Assembly (NCBI GenBank): GCA_047972145.1
Contig: JBKEAI010000120.1
Span: 1 to 39,863, forward strand
Direction of reading: 5' to 3'
Length of the DNA: 39,863 bases
From: JAMLGJ01 sp047972145
Lineage (GTDB): Bacteria > Actinomycetota > Acidimicrobiia > Acidimicrobiales > Microtrichaceae
Numbering within the stretch: position 1 is the first letter of the stretch; every line of letters begins with the position of its first letter. The position numbers and the translations under genes are program-made. Under the pieces are notes generated by a model. It was given only the letters and a program-made list of their open reading frames with translations, was not told the origin of the DNA and searched no databases. Shown piece by piece: positions 31,002-38,034 of this stretch.

Positions 31002-31760
31002 TCACAGCCGCACCTGTATCCCAGCGGCAGCCATCTCCGCCTTGGCCTCCCCGACGGTGTGTTCACCGAAGTGGAAGATCGATGCCGCGAGCACCGCGTC
31101 AGCGCGGCCTTCGACCACGCCCTCCACCAGATGAGCGAGGGTGCCCACACCCCCGGACGCGATCACAGGGACCGTCGTGACCGCGGATACAGCCGAGGTG
31201 AGCTGGCAGTCGAACCCCTCGCGGGTACCGTCGCGGTCCATCGAGGTCAACAGGATCTCCCCCGCACCGAGCTCCACCGCTCGTGAGGCCCACTCGAGTG
31301 CATCCACCCCGGCGGGCGTGCGTCCTCCGTGGGTGAACACCTCGAAGCCTCCCTCGGGTCGGCGTCGTGCGTCGATGGCCACCACCACGCACTGGGCACC
31401 GAACTCCCCGGCGATCTCGTTCAGCAACTCGGGGCGTTGCAGGGCTGCTGTGTTGACTCCGACCTTGTCAGCCCCGGCACGCAACATCGAGCGGGCATCC
31501 TCGACCGAACGGATCCCGCCGCCCACGGTGAAGGGTATGAACACCTCCTCGGCAACGTTTCGCACCATCTCGATGGTCGTGTCCCGCCGGTCCGACGAGG
31601 CGGTGATGTCGAGGAAGACCAACTCGTCGGCACCCTGGTCGTCGTAGCGTGCGGCGAGCTCCACCGGATCGCCGGCGTCGCGCAGGTCGACGAAGTTGAC
31701 GCCCTTGACCACCCGGCCGGCGTCGACGTCGAGGCATGGGATCACGCGGGCGACGTTCAC
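31002..31760 (-). CDS. hisF: Imidazole glycerol phosphate synthase, cyclase subunit
   Basis: 252 residues from GTG 31760. With HisH it makes imidazole glycerol phosphate and AICAR from PRFAR and glutamine-derived ammonia. Motifs are VIPCLDVDAGRVVKG (catalytic Asp), FVDLRDAGDPVE, ELVFLDITAS, FTVGGGIRS, DKVGVNTAA, ILLTSMDRDGTREGFD (second catalytic Asp) and VIASGGVG. The GTG overlaps the hisA stop by four bases (GTGA at 31757-31760), which decides the start over one 12 residues earlier. It ends the core his run. Confidence 0.96.
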   Translation of the reverse strand: MNVARVIPCLDVDAGRVVKGVNFVDLRDAGDPVELAARYDDQGADELVFLDITASSDRRDTTIEMVRNVAEEVFIPFTVGGGIRSVEDARSMLRAGADKVGVNTAALQRPELLNEIAGEFGAQCVVVAIDARRRPEGGFEVFTHGGRTPAGVDALEWASRAVELGAGEILLTSMDRDGTREGFDCQLTSAVSAVTTVPVIASGGVGTLAHLVEGVVEGRADAVLAASIFHFGEHTVGEAKAEMAAAGIQVRL

Positions 31761-32512
31761 TGCCCACCGCCTGTACCAACCTGCGGTACCCCACATGCCT
31801 CGACAGCATCGGAGACTGTGAACTCACCTTCGTAGATGGCGCGCCCGACGATCGCACCGCACAGATGGCGCCCACCGCTGGTGAGCCCGGCCAGCGCATG
31901 CAGGTCGGCGAGCCCTCCCACCCCGCCTGACGCGATCAGTGGTACGTCCACCGCTGCGAGGACTGCGGCCAGGCCATCGAGGTCGGGGCCATCGAGGGTT
32001 CCGTCACGACCGATCTCGGTCACCACGAGCGCATCAACACCCACCTCGGAGAACCGACCCGCGAGGTCGAGCAGGTCTGCCGCCGATCCCTCCTGCCATC
32101 CGCGCACGGCAACCTCCCGCCCCCGGGCATCGAGGCCCACGGCCACCCGGTGATCCGCGGCCAGAGCGACCACGAGGTCCGGGTCCTCAACCGCGGCGGT
32201 ACCCACCACGACGCGCTCCACGCCGACCTCGAACAGCGCCTCCGCAGCTGCGCGGTCGCGCACTCCCCCACCGGTCTGCACGGGTACGGACACCGCGTCG
32301 GTGATCCGCGCGATCACCTCACGGTTGACCGGGTCACCGCTTCGGGCGGCGTCGAGGTCGACGACGTGTATCCACGGCGCACCCGCCCCCTCGAAGGTGA
32401 CCGCCTGCGCTTCGGGGGCCCCGCCATAGTCGGTGCTGCGCGAGTAGTCGCCCTGGTACAGACGGACGCAACGTCCCCCGAGCAGGTCGATGGCCGGATA
32501 GAGGTCCATCAT
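31757..32512 (-). CDS. hisA: Phosphoribosylformimino-5-aminoimidazole carboxamide ribotide isomerase
   Basis: 251 residues from ATG 32512. It isomerises ProFAR to PRFAR. Motifs are LYPAIDLLGGRCVRLYQGDY (catalytic Asp), VHVVDLDAARSG-type strand, VQTGGGVRD, VVVGTAAVEDP, and the second-half TEIGRDGTLDGPD with the second catalytic Asp, plus LIASGGVGGL. The ATG overlaps the hisH stop by four bases (ATGA at 32509-32512). In many actinobacteria HisA also does the TrpF reaction (PriA), but a separate trpF is present in this window, so dual use is not needed. Confidence 0.95.
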   Translation of the reverse strand: MMDLYPAIDLLGGRCVRLYQGDYSRSTDYGGAPEAQAVTFEGAGAPWIHVVDLDAARSGDPVNREVIARITDAVSVPVQTGGGVRDRAAAEALFEVGVERVVVGTAAVEDPDLVVALAADHRVAVGLDARGREVAVRGWQEGSAADLLDLAGRFSEVGVDALVVTEIGRDGTLDGPDLDGLAAVLAAVDVPLIASGGVGGLADLHALAGLTSGGRHLCGAIVGRAIYEGEFTVSDAVEACGVPQVGTGGGQ

Positions 32513-33204
32513 CGGGCCCGGCTCTGTGTGGTTTCCGCGATCGGCTCCGCATCCCCGACTTCGCGCCAACCCACCGCCAGGTGCACGAAGTTGGCCAACA
32601 GTGCGAGCCCACCGTCGGATGACTTCTCGGGATGGACCTGGGTCGCCATCACGTTGTTGCGCGCAGCGAGGGCTGTGACCGGTCCGCCGTACTCACATGT
32701 CGCAACCGCATCCGCGGTGACCTCCGGCGCGTAGCTGTGCACGAAGTACATCCACGGAGCATCACCGAGGCCATCCAGCAGTGGGGACTCGGTGCGCGGC
32801 TGGAGTCGGTTCCATTGCATCTGCGGCGTGCGAACCCCCTCGGGAAGCCGTCTCACCACCCCCGGCAGCACCCCCAGCCCGCCGATTCCGGGCGACTCCT
32901 CGGAGGAGTCGTAGAGGAGTTGCATGCCGACGCAGATGCCGAGGAACGGGCGACCGGAGGCCACCGCATCGAGCGCGACCTCATCCAGGCCGCTGCGCGC
33001 CAGAGCCTCGCGACAGGGCCCGAACGCACCCACCCCGGGAAGCACGACCGCGTCGGCCTCCGCAACCATCGCGGCATCGGCGGTCAGCATCGACTCCGCG
33101 CCAAGGTGGGCGAAGGCCTTCTCCGCGGACCTCAGATTGCCGATTCCGTAGTCGAGCACCGCGATGCGCGGCGGCTCTGCAGATGCCGGCTGCCCAGGGC
33201 TCAA
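32509..33204 (-). CDS. hisH: Imidazole glycerol phosphate synthase, glutaminase subunit
   Basis: 231 residues. It is the glutaminase partner of HisF. The class I amidotransferase triad is C91 in LGICVGMQLLY, and His/Glu in QVHPEKSSDGG. The N-terminal strand IAVLDYGIGNLRS and the VLPGVGAFG loop are typical. The likely start is TTG at 33204, overlapping the hisB stop by four bases, with AAGGTG five bases upstream; this is a rare start codon but the coupling pattern supports it. The last 20 or so residues are a non-conserved tail. Confidence 0.94.
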   Translation of the reverse strand: MSPGQPASAEPPRIAVLDYGIGNLRSAEKAFAHLGAESMLTADAAMVAEADAVVLPGVGAFGPCREALARSGLDEVALDAVASGRPFLGICVGMQLLYDSSEESPGIGGLGVLPGVVRRLPEGVRTPQMQWNRLQPRTESPLLDGLGDAPWMYFVHSYAPEVTADAVATCEYGGPVTALAARNNVMATQVHPEKSSDGGLALLANFVHLAVGWREVGDAEPIAETTQSRAR

Positions 33205-33812
33205 AGGACACCTTTGGTCGAGGGCACCTCGGAACCTTCGATGCGCACCGCATCCCGCAGAGCGCGGGCCGTGGCCTTGACCGATGCCTCGATGATGTGG
33301 TGGGTGTTGCGGCCCCGCACCAGCTCCAAGTGCAGGGTCAACCCGGCCGACCCGGCGAACGCCCTCCAGAACTCCTCCATCAGCTGTGGGTCGAACGGCG
33401 GGTCCCCGAGGATCTTCTCTCCCGGGGGCTCGATCCCGTAGTGCACGAACGGCCGCCCCGACAGGTCGAGTACGGCCTCCACCACCGCCTCGTCGAGAGG
33501 CACCCGAATCGAAGCGAAGCGCCGCACCCCGCGACGGTCACCCAGAGCGTCCGACAGGACCGCACCCAGGAGGATCCCGGTGTCCTCGACGGTGTGGTGC
33601 GCATCGACGGCGACGTCACCGTCGGCGACCACGGTCAGGTCCATCCCTGCGTGTCGCCCCAGTTGGTCGAGCATGTGGTCGAAGAACGGCAGGCCGGTTC
33701 GACAGTCGGTACGCCCGGAGCCGTCGACCGACAGCTCGATCGAGATGTTGGTCTCCTTGGTGGCGCGCTTGTCGCTGGCCGCGCGTCCAGTGCCGTTCGA
33801 GGGTCCACTCAC
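33201..33812 (-). CDS. hisB: Imidazoleglycerol-phosphate dehydratase
   Basis: 203 residues from GTG 33812. It dehydrates imidazole glycerol phosphate using manganese. Metal-binding motifs are FFDHMLDQLGRHAG, DAHHTVEDTGILLG and RNTHHIIEASVKATARAL. It is the dehydratase domain alone, without the phosphatase domain of enteric HisB. The start is uncertain: GTG 33812 follows a GGAGG that is too close to be ideal; an ATG some 12 bases upstream is out of frame. It is separated from hisC by 114 bases holding an inverted repeat and overlaps hisH by four bases. Confidence 0.93.
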   Translation of the reverse strand: MSGPSNGTGRAASDKRATKETNISIELSVDGSGRTDCRTGLPFFDHMLDQLGRHAGMDLTVVADGDVAVDAHHTVEDTGILLGAVLSDALGDRRGVRRFASIRVPLDEAVVEAVLDLSGRPFVHYGIEPPGEKILGDPPFDPQLMEEFWRAFAGSAGLTLHLELVRGRNTHHIIEASVKATARALRDAVRIEGSEVPSTKGVL

Positions 33813-33871
33813 CCCTCCAGCATCGCAGAGCCGGCGACCGCATCCGCAACAGGTTCCCACCCGTCCCCACG

Positions 33872-33918
33872 GAACTTGAAGGACACACGACCGTGAGCGC
33901 TCGCTCCCGTTCAAGTTC
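33872..33918. repeat. Inverted repeat between hisC and hisB
   Basis: GAACTTGAA (33872-33880) and TTCAAGTTC (33910-33918) are perfect 9-bp arms around a 29-base loop that itself contains GAGCGCTC. It lies just after the hisC stop. It could be an attenuating structure or a binding site between the hisDC and hisBHAF parts. Confidence 0.45.
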
Positions 33919-33926
33919 AGGGTGGT

Positions 33927-35114
33927 TCAGGTGAGGATCTGCGCGAGGGCGGAGAGGAAGCGGTCGTTCTCCGCAGCGGTGCCGACGCTCACGCGCAGGC
34001 AGCCCTCCAACCCGGGCCAGCTCGCGCAGTTGCGCACGAGCACTCGCCGATCGACCAGGTCCTGCCAGACATCCTCGCCCCTGGCTCGGTCGGGTCGGAA
34101 CAACACGAAGTTGGCATCCGAACGCCATTGGGTGACCGGTAGGTCGTCCAATCCCGCGACGATGCGGCCCCGTTGTTCGACGAGTGCCGCGACCCGGGCG
34201 TGCATCTCCGGTTCGAACTCGAGTGCCAGCAGACCGGCGACCTGCTTGGGGGCATCCAGGTGGTACGGCAACGCGACCTTGAACAGGTCCTCCACCAGCC
34301 AGGATGGACCGATCGCATAGCCCAGGCGCAGCGCGGCGGCAGACCATGTCTTGGAGAACGTGCGGGTGACCACCAGCGGCGCATCCTCGTGCACCAGCGA
34401 GAGCGCCGAGGTGGGCGAGAACTGCCCGTACGCTTCGTCGACGACCAGGAGGCCGCCGACCGAGCTGACAGCTGCGAGCGCAGTGGCGATCAACTGGTCA
34501 TCGAGCGCACCCCCGGTCGGGTTGTTGGGGGAGCACAGGAACGTGATGGCCGGCCGGTGGGCATCCACCTGCGAGACGACCTCGGCGACATCCAACTCGA
34601 AGTCGTCGCTGCGCTGTCCGTGATGCACCTCGGTGCCACACACCTTCGCGATGTGCGAGTGCAGCGCATAGGTGGGCTCGAAGGTGAGCGCCGAGCGACC
34701 GGGACCACCGTAGGCGAGGCAGATGGACTGGAGGACCTCGTTGGATCCGTTCGCCGCGAACACCTGCGACACGTCGAAGCCGCCTGCTTCATCCTGGCCG
34801 GCGGCCGACGCAACTGCGCCTTCGGCTGGCACACCGGAGCCTTCAGCTCTGGCGATGGCTGTGCGCAGAGCTACCGCAGAGCGGTCGGGGTAGCGGTTCC
34901 AGTCGACAGCGGCCAACCGCTCGGCCAACGCCGAAGTGAACCGTGCGGGCGGGGGCTCGGGCGCCTCGTTCGTGTTGAGCCGTACCTCCACGTCGAGCTG
35001 CGGTGAGTGGTAGCCCGGCATCAGCTCGAGGTCCCCGCGCATGCGCGGCCTTCCCGGCAGGCGGTCGGGTGCCGACCCGTCACCCTCGGTTCCCGGCTTC
35101 TCAGGCCCCGCCAT
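33927..35114 (-). CDS. hisC: Histidinol-phosphate aminotransferase
   Basis: 395 residues from ATG 35114. It transfers an amino group from glutamate to imidazole acetol phosphate with PLP. The PLP lysine lies in TRTFSKTWSAAALRLGY; other family motifs are VRLNTNEAPEPPP, FAANGSNEVLQ, FLCSPNNPTGG and LVVDEAYGQF. The C-terminal arginine in CLRVSVGT is also present. GGGGGGTG just upstream of the ATG serves as ribosome-binding site. The first 25 residues are low-complexity. It overlaps the end of hisD by 14 bases. Confidence 0.95.
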   Translation of the reverse strand: MAGPEKPGTEGDGSAPDRLPGRPRMRGDLELMPGYHSPQLDVEVRLNTNEAPEPPPARFTSALAERLAAVDWNRYPDRSAVALRTAIARAEGSGVPAEGAVASAAGQDEAGGFDVSQVFAANGSNEVLQSICLAYGGPGRSALTFEPTYALHSHIAKVCGTEVHHGQRSDDFELDVAEVVSQVDAHRPAITFLCSPNNPTGGALDDQLIATALAAVSSVGGLLVVDEAYGQFSPTSALSLVHEDAPLVVTRTFSKTWSAAALRLGYAIGPSWLVEDLFKVALPYHLDAPKQVAGLLALEFEPEMHARVAALVEQRGRIVAGLDDLPVTQWRSDANFVLFRPDRARGEDVWQDLVDRRVLVRNCASWPGLEGCLRVSVGTAAENDRFLSALAQILT

Positions 35115-36453
35115 CGTCACCCCCCTGCTCGCCATCGGTGAGCATCCGCATCCGCATCCGCACCGACTCGGCGTGGGCGTCGAGACCCTCGGCATCCGCC
35201 AGGGTCGCAGTCGCGGGCCCCAACTCGGCCAGGCCCTCGGGCGATGCGGTGATGATGTGCACATCCTTCATGAAGTCCGCCACCCCCAGAGCGGAGGAGA
35301 ACCGGGCGCTGCCATGGGTGGGCAGCACGTGGGAAGGCCCCGCGAGGTAGTCGCCCAACGACGCGGGCGACCACGGTCCGCAGAAGATCGCCCCCGCGTT
35401 GTGCACCGACCCCGCGAGCTCCTCGGCACCCTCACAGAGCAGCTCGAGGTGCTCGGGTGCGACGAAGTCGACCACCTCGATCGCGGCCTGTGGGTCATCT
35501 AGGACCACCGAGTATCCGGAACGGGCGAGCGTCGACGTGATGTCTCCTCGGCGCGGCGCCGTCTCCAGCAGGCCGCCCAGCGCGATGTCCACGGCATCTG
35601 CCACCTCTGAATCCCAGCAGACCAGCCAGGCGAGCCCGTCGGGGCCGTGCTCGGCCTGCAACATCAGGTCGATCGCGACGAGCTCCGGCGCAACGGAGCG
35701 GTCCGCGACAACCACCACCTCCGATGGACCGGCGAATGCGGCCGCTATGCCGACATCGCCGGCTACCTGGGCCTTGGCCACCGCCACGTACAGGTTCCCC
35801 GGACCGCAGATGACCTCCACCGGGTCGATCGTCTCGGTCCCGTAGGCGAGCGCAGCAACCGCCTGGGCCCCACCAACCGCGTAGACCTCCTGCACCCCGG
35901 CGACGGCCGCAGCGGCCAGGGTCACCTCGGCCACACCGCCTGTGCTGCGCTCGGGTGGAACGCACACCGCCACCCGCTGCACGCCCGCGACCTTGGCGGG
36001 GATCGCTGTCATCAACAGGGTGGAGGGATACACGGCACGGCCGCCGGGCACGTAGCACCCGGCTGATCGGACAGGCTTGGCGATGCTGCGCACGCTCACA
36101 CCGGCCGATTCATGTGTCGTCGGCGGGTGCAGCTGGGCGCGATGGTGTTCCTCGATGCGTCGGGCCGCGAGCTCGAGTGCAGCACGGACCTCGGCTGGAA
36201 CCCGAGCGAGTGCGGCATCGATGTCGGTCGGAGGGACGCTCAGGGAGGTGGGGAGCACGCCGTCGAAGCGCTCCGTCAGCTCCAACAGCGCCGAATCACC
36301 GCGGGAGCGGACGTCCTCGATGATCTGCTGCACGGCTTCGAGCGGGCGCTCACCGCCCGGCGCGGGCCGGGGAAGCGAACCACCGGGGTTCGACACACCG
36401 CGCAGGTCGATCCGCTGCAACAGGGTCGGGGCATCGGAGGGTTCGGCGCGCAC
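35101..36453 (-). CDS. hisD: Histidinol dehydrogenase
   Basis: 450 residues from GTG 36453. It oxidises histidinol to histidine in two NAD-dependent steps with zinc. Motifs are VRSAGCYVPGGRAVYPSTL, VYAVGGAQAVAALAYGTE, ICGPGNLYVAVAKAQV, FAGPSEVVVVAD, QAEHGPDG (zinc ligands) and NAGAIFCGPWSPASLGDY. A TACCGT box lies six bases before the GTG with no ribosome-binding site, so the his run may begin leaderless. An ATG 144 bases upstream would place the unlikely sequence SPIGWVGLLCLAAR in front. It is first in hisD-C-B-H-A-F. Confidence 0.95.
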   Translation of the reverse strand: MRAEPSDAPTLLQRIDLRGVSNPGGSLPRPAPGGERPLEAVQQIIEDVRSRGDSALLELTERFDGVLPTSLSVPPTDIDAALARVPAEVRAALELAARRIEEHHRAQLHPPTTHESAGVSVRSIAKPVRSAGCYVPGGRAVYPSTLLMTAIPAKVAGVQRVAVCVPPERSTGGVAEVTLAAAAVAGVQEVYAVGGAQAVAALAYGTETIDPVEVICGPGNLYVAVAKAQVAGDVGIAAAFAGPSEVVVVADRSVAPELVAIDLMLQAEHGPDGLAWLVCWDSEVADAVDIALGGLLETAPRRGDITSTLARSGYSVVLDDPQAAIEVVDFVAPEHLELLCEGAEELAGSVHNAGAIFCGPWSPASLGDYLAGPSHVLPTHGSARFSSALGVADFMKDVHIITASPEGLAELGPATATLADAEGLDAHAESVRMRMRMLTDGEQGGDDGGA

Positions 36454-36459
36454 GGCGCC

Positions 36460-36465
36460 ACGGTA
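36460..36465 (-). promoter_or_regulatory. -10 box of a likely leaderless his operon mRNA
   Basis: TACCGT lies six bases (GGCGCC) before the hisD GTG. Repeats upstream at 36514-36609 may be regulatory. Confidence 0.45.
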
Positions 36466-36513
36466 CCGAGCACTGCCGCCACCCGACCAACGGGTTGGGC
36501 ACCGCAGGGGCAC

Positions 36514-36609
36514 CACCCAGCAGATCGGGGACGCGCAACAGGGCACCCGAGCGGCGAGACACAAAAGACCCACCCAACCGATTGGGGACCCACCCAACCC
36601 ATCGGGGAC
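36514..36609. repeat. Three copies of a 19-bp repeat upstream of hisD
   Basis: CACCCAGCAGATCGGGGAC (36514-36532), CACCCAACCGATTGGGGAC (36571-36589) and CACCCAACCCATCGGGGAC (36591-36609). The last two are spaced by 20 bp, two helical turns, and the first about 57 bp away. The region lies between the divergent starts of hisD and the 66-aa gene, so the copies could be operator sites for either. A further direct repeat, TTCAGCACCCT, occurs at about 36673-36683 and 36717-36727. Confidence 0.6.
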
Positions 36610-36740
36610 ACCTCGAGGCCCGAGCCGGCAGACCCGGTCGGTGCCAGCGACCGGGCTGCCCGCGACGCACGATGGTTCAGCACCCTCGCGCGTCGGCCTG
36701 GCGGGTCAGTGGTGCTTCAGCACCCTGCTAGAACGACCGG

Positions 36741-36941
36741 ATGTCACTCGAGGCTGATCTGCTGTCGCTGTCGTCCACTCTCGACCAGATGCTCGAACGA
36801 CTCGAATCGATGGCCGACGAGGTGAGGGATACCGATCGCGACGAGATCCTCGGTGGGATCTACGACGTCGAACGCCACCTCCGCTCGGCGAACCGTCGCA
36901 TCAACCGCACCTTGCTCGCCGAACGCGAAGGACCCCTGTGA
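36741..36941 (+). CDS. 66-residue alpha-helical protein of unknown function
   Basis: 66 residues, MSLEADLLSLSSTLDQMLER followed by LESMADEVRDTDRDEI and DVERHLRSANRRINRTLLAE. It is almost entirely predicted helix with a heptad-like hydrophobic pattern and no membrane segment, so a small cytoplasmic helical protein. I do not recognise a family. ATG 36741 has TAGAAC six bases upstream, in the leaderless pattern of this window. It is transcribed away from hisD across the repeat region and is closed by a strong hairpin 60 bases after its stop. The presence of both a promoter box and a terminator supports a real gene. Confidence 0.65.
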   Translation: MSLEADLLSLSSTLDQMLERLESMADEVRDTDRDEILGGIYDVERHLRSANRRINRTLLAEREGPL

Positions 36942-37002
36942 GCATGCAGTGGCCACCATCGAGATCGAGCCCCGCGCAAATCGAACCGGGGCCCGAAATT
37001 GA

Positions 37003-37026
37003 ACCGGCGCCCCGAAGGGCGCCGGT
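37003..37026 (+). terminator. Strong GC hairpin after the 66-aa gene
   Basis: ACCGGCGCCC (37003-37012), loop CGAA, GGGCGCCGGT (37017-37026): a perfect 10-bp stem with a tetraloop, 62 bases past the stop. No T-tract follows. Confidence 0.75.
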
Positions 37027-37205
37027 CATGCGATCCGGGCGGCGGGAGCCCAAGATCGCGGGGTCAGGTGGCGGGTACCTGACAGTGTAAATCAACCACA
37101 ATCGGCGCCCGATGTCGAGGTTTACGTCCAACGGGCCATTCCAGCCCGATCCCACCCCTACCCCTTTGCAGTCCACACTGAAGCCCACAGCCGCTGGGCG
37201 CCACT

Positions 37206-37262
37206 CTCAGCGTTCAAGAGCGATCTCAGCGTTCAACAACGATCTCAGCGTGCAACAGCGAT
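37206..37262. repeat. 19-bp tandem repeat, three units, upstream of the MshD-like gene
   Basis: Units at 37206, 37225 and 37244 with the core CTCAGCGTTCAACAGCGAT. They differ at one to three positions. The array ends about 70 bases before the start codon, where regulator sites would be expected. It is not palindromic within a unit. Confidence 0.85.
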
Positions 37263-37332
37263 GCAGGCCCACCCTGGGTGAACTTCTCTGCGCTACGGGA
37301 GCCGATCCGTGTGCCGAGTACCCTCGGCCGCA

Positions 37333-38034
37333 GTGGGCGACCAACACACCTCCACCCAGCCGACGATTCCCGCTGCGGACACCCTCGAGTGGCACGAGGC
37401 CGGCTCTGAGGACCCCGACCTCAAGGCTCTCGACGACGAGATGGCCGCGCAAGGGATGCAGAGGGTACGCACCCTCGTCCAACTCCACAGGCCGCTACCG
37501 CTCGGTAGCAACGACCGTGACGGACTGGCGGCCATCACCGTGCGGCCCTTCGACCCGCTCACAGACCGCGAAGACCTGCTGGCTGTCAACAACGCCGCGT
37601 TCGACTGGCACCCCGAGCAGGGCAACTGGGACGACCGCCGGCTGTCCGACGCGCTCGCTCAACCGTGGGTGGATACCTCGGGAATCCTCGTACACGACGT
37701 ACCGTCCACCGAGACGCGCCGTGAGGGCCTGCCCGCACTCGACGGGTTCTGCTGGACCAGGATCCACCGCGGCGTCGAACCCGAGGCGGTCGCCGCCGGG
37801 CTCGACGCGGTGGGCGAGATCTGGGTGATCGGAGCACATCCGGCCTTCCACGGAACGGGTTTGGGGCGGGCACTGGTGGTCGCCGGACTCGACCACATGT
37901 CCGCACAGGGACCCACCTCGGCGATGCTCTACACCGAAGCGGACAACGAACCGGCGATGAGGCTGTACGCCCACATGGGCTTCACCGCTCAGTCCAGGCG
38001 CGGCGGATACCGCAGTGTCGCGCAGCACACGTGA
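37333..38034 (+). CDS. MshD-like GNAT acetyltransferase (single-domain form)
   Basis: 233 residues from GTG 37333 (a GTG at 37309 would add eight). MshD acetylates Cys-GlcN-Ins in the last step of mycothiol synthesis and normally has two GNAT domains in about 310 residues. Here the C-terminal catalytic-type half is clear: NNAAFDWHPEQGNWD, FCWTRIH, EIWVIGAHPAFHGTGLGRAL (acetyl-CoA loop) and AMLYTEADNEPAMRLYAHMGF. Before it only a short stretch MQRVRTLVQLHRPLPL, matching the linker, remains of the N-terminal half. The stop overlaps rlmN by four bases. TACCCT eight bases before the GTG may be the -10 box. It may be a true MshD or a relative with another substrate. Confidence 0.8.
   Translation: MGDQHTSTQPTIPAADTLEWHEAGSEDPDLKALDDEMAAQGMQRVRTLVQLHRPLPLGSNDRDGLAAITVRPFDPLTDREDLLAVNNAAFDWHPEQGNWDDRRLSDALAQPWVDTSGILVHDVPSTETRREGLPALDGFCWTRIHRGVEPEAVAAGLDAVGEIWVIGAHPAFHGTGLGRALVVAGLDHMSAQGPTSAMLYTEADNEPAMRLYAHMGFTAQSRRGGYRSVAQHT

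Larger units (their letters stand above)
36942..37332. other. Intergenic region between the 66-aa gene and the MshD-like gene
   Basis: It holds the hairpin terminator (37003-37026), a 19-bp tandem repeat (37206-37262) and a candidate -10 box TACCCT at 37319-37324. A TGTAAAT at about 37084-37090 could be another -10. I see no further gene on either strand. Confidence 0.6.

Noticed and set aside
36454..36600. Possible T-box or histidine attenuator upstream of hisD
   Set aside because: A GGGTGG sequence occurs on the minus strand but the rest of the T-box core does not, there is no His-codon leader peptide, and the -10 box lies six bases before the start codon.
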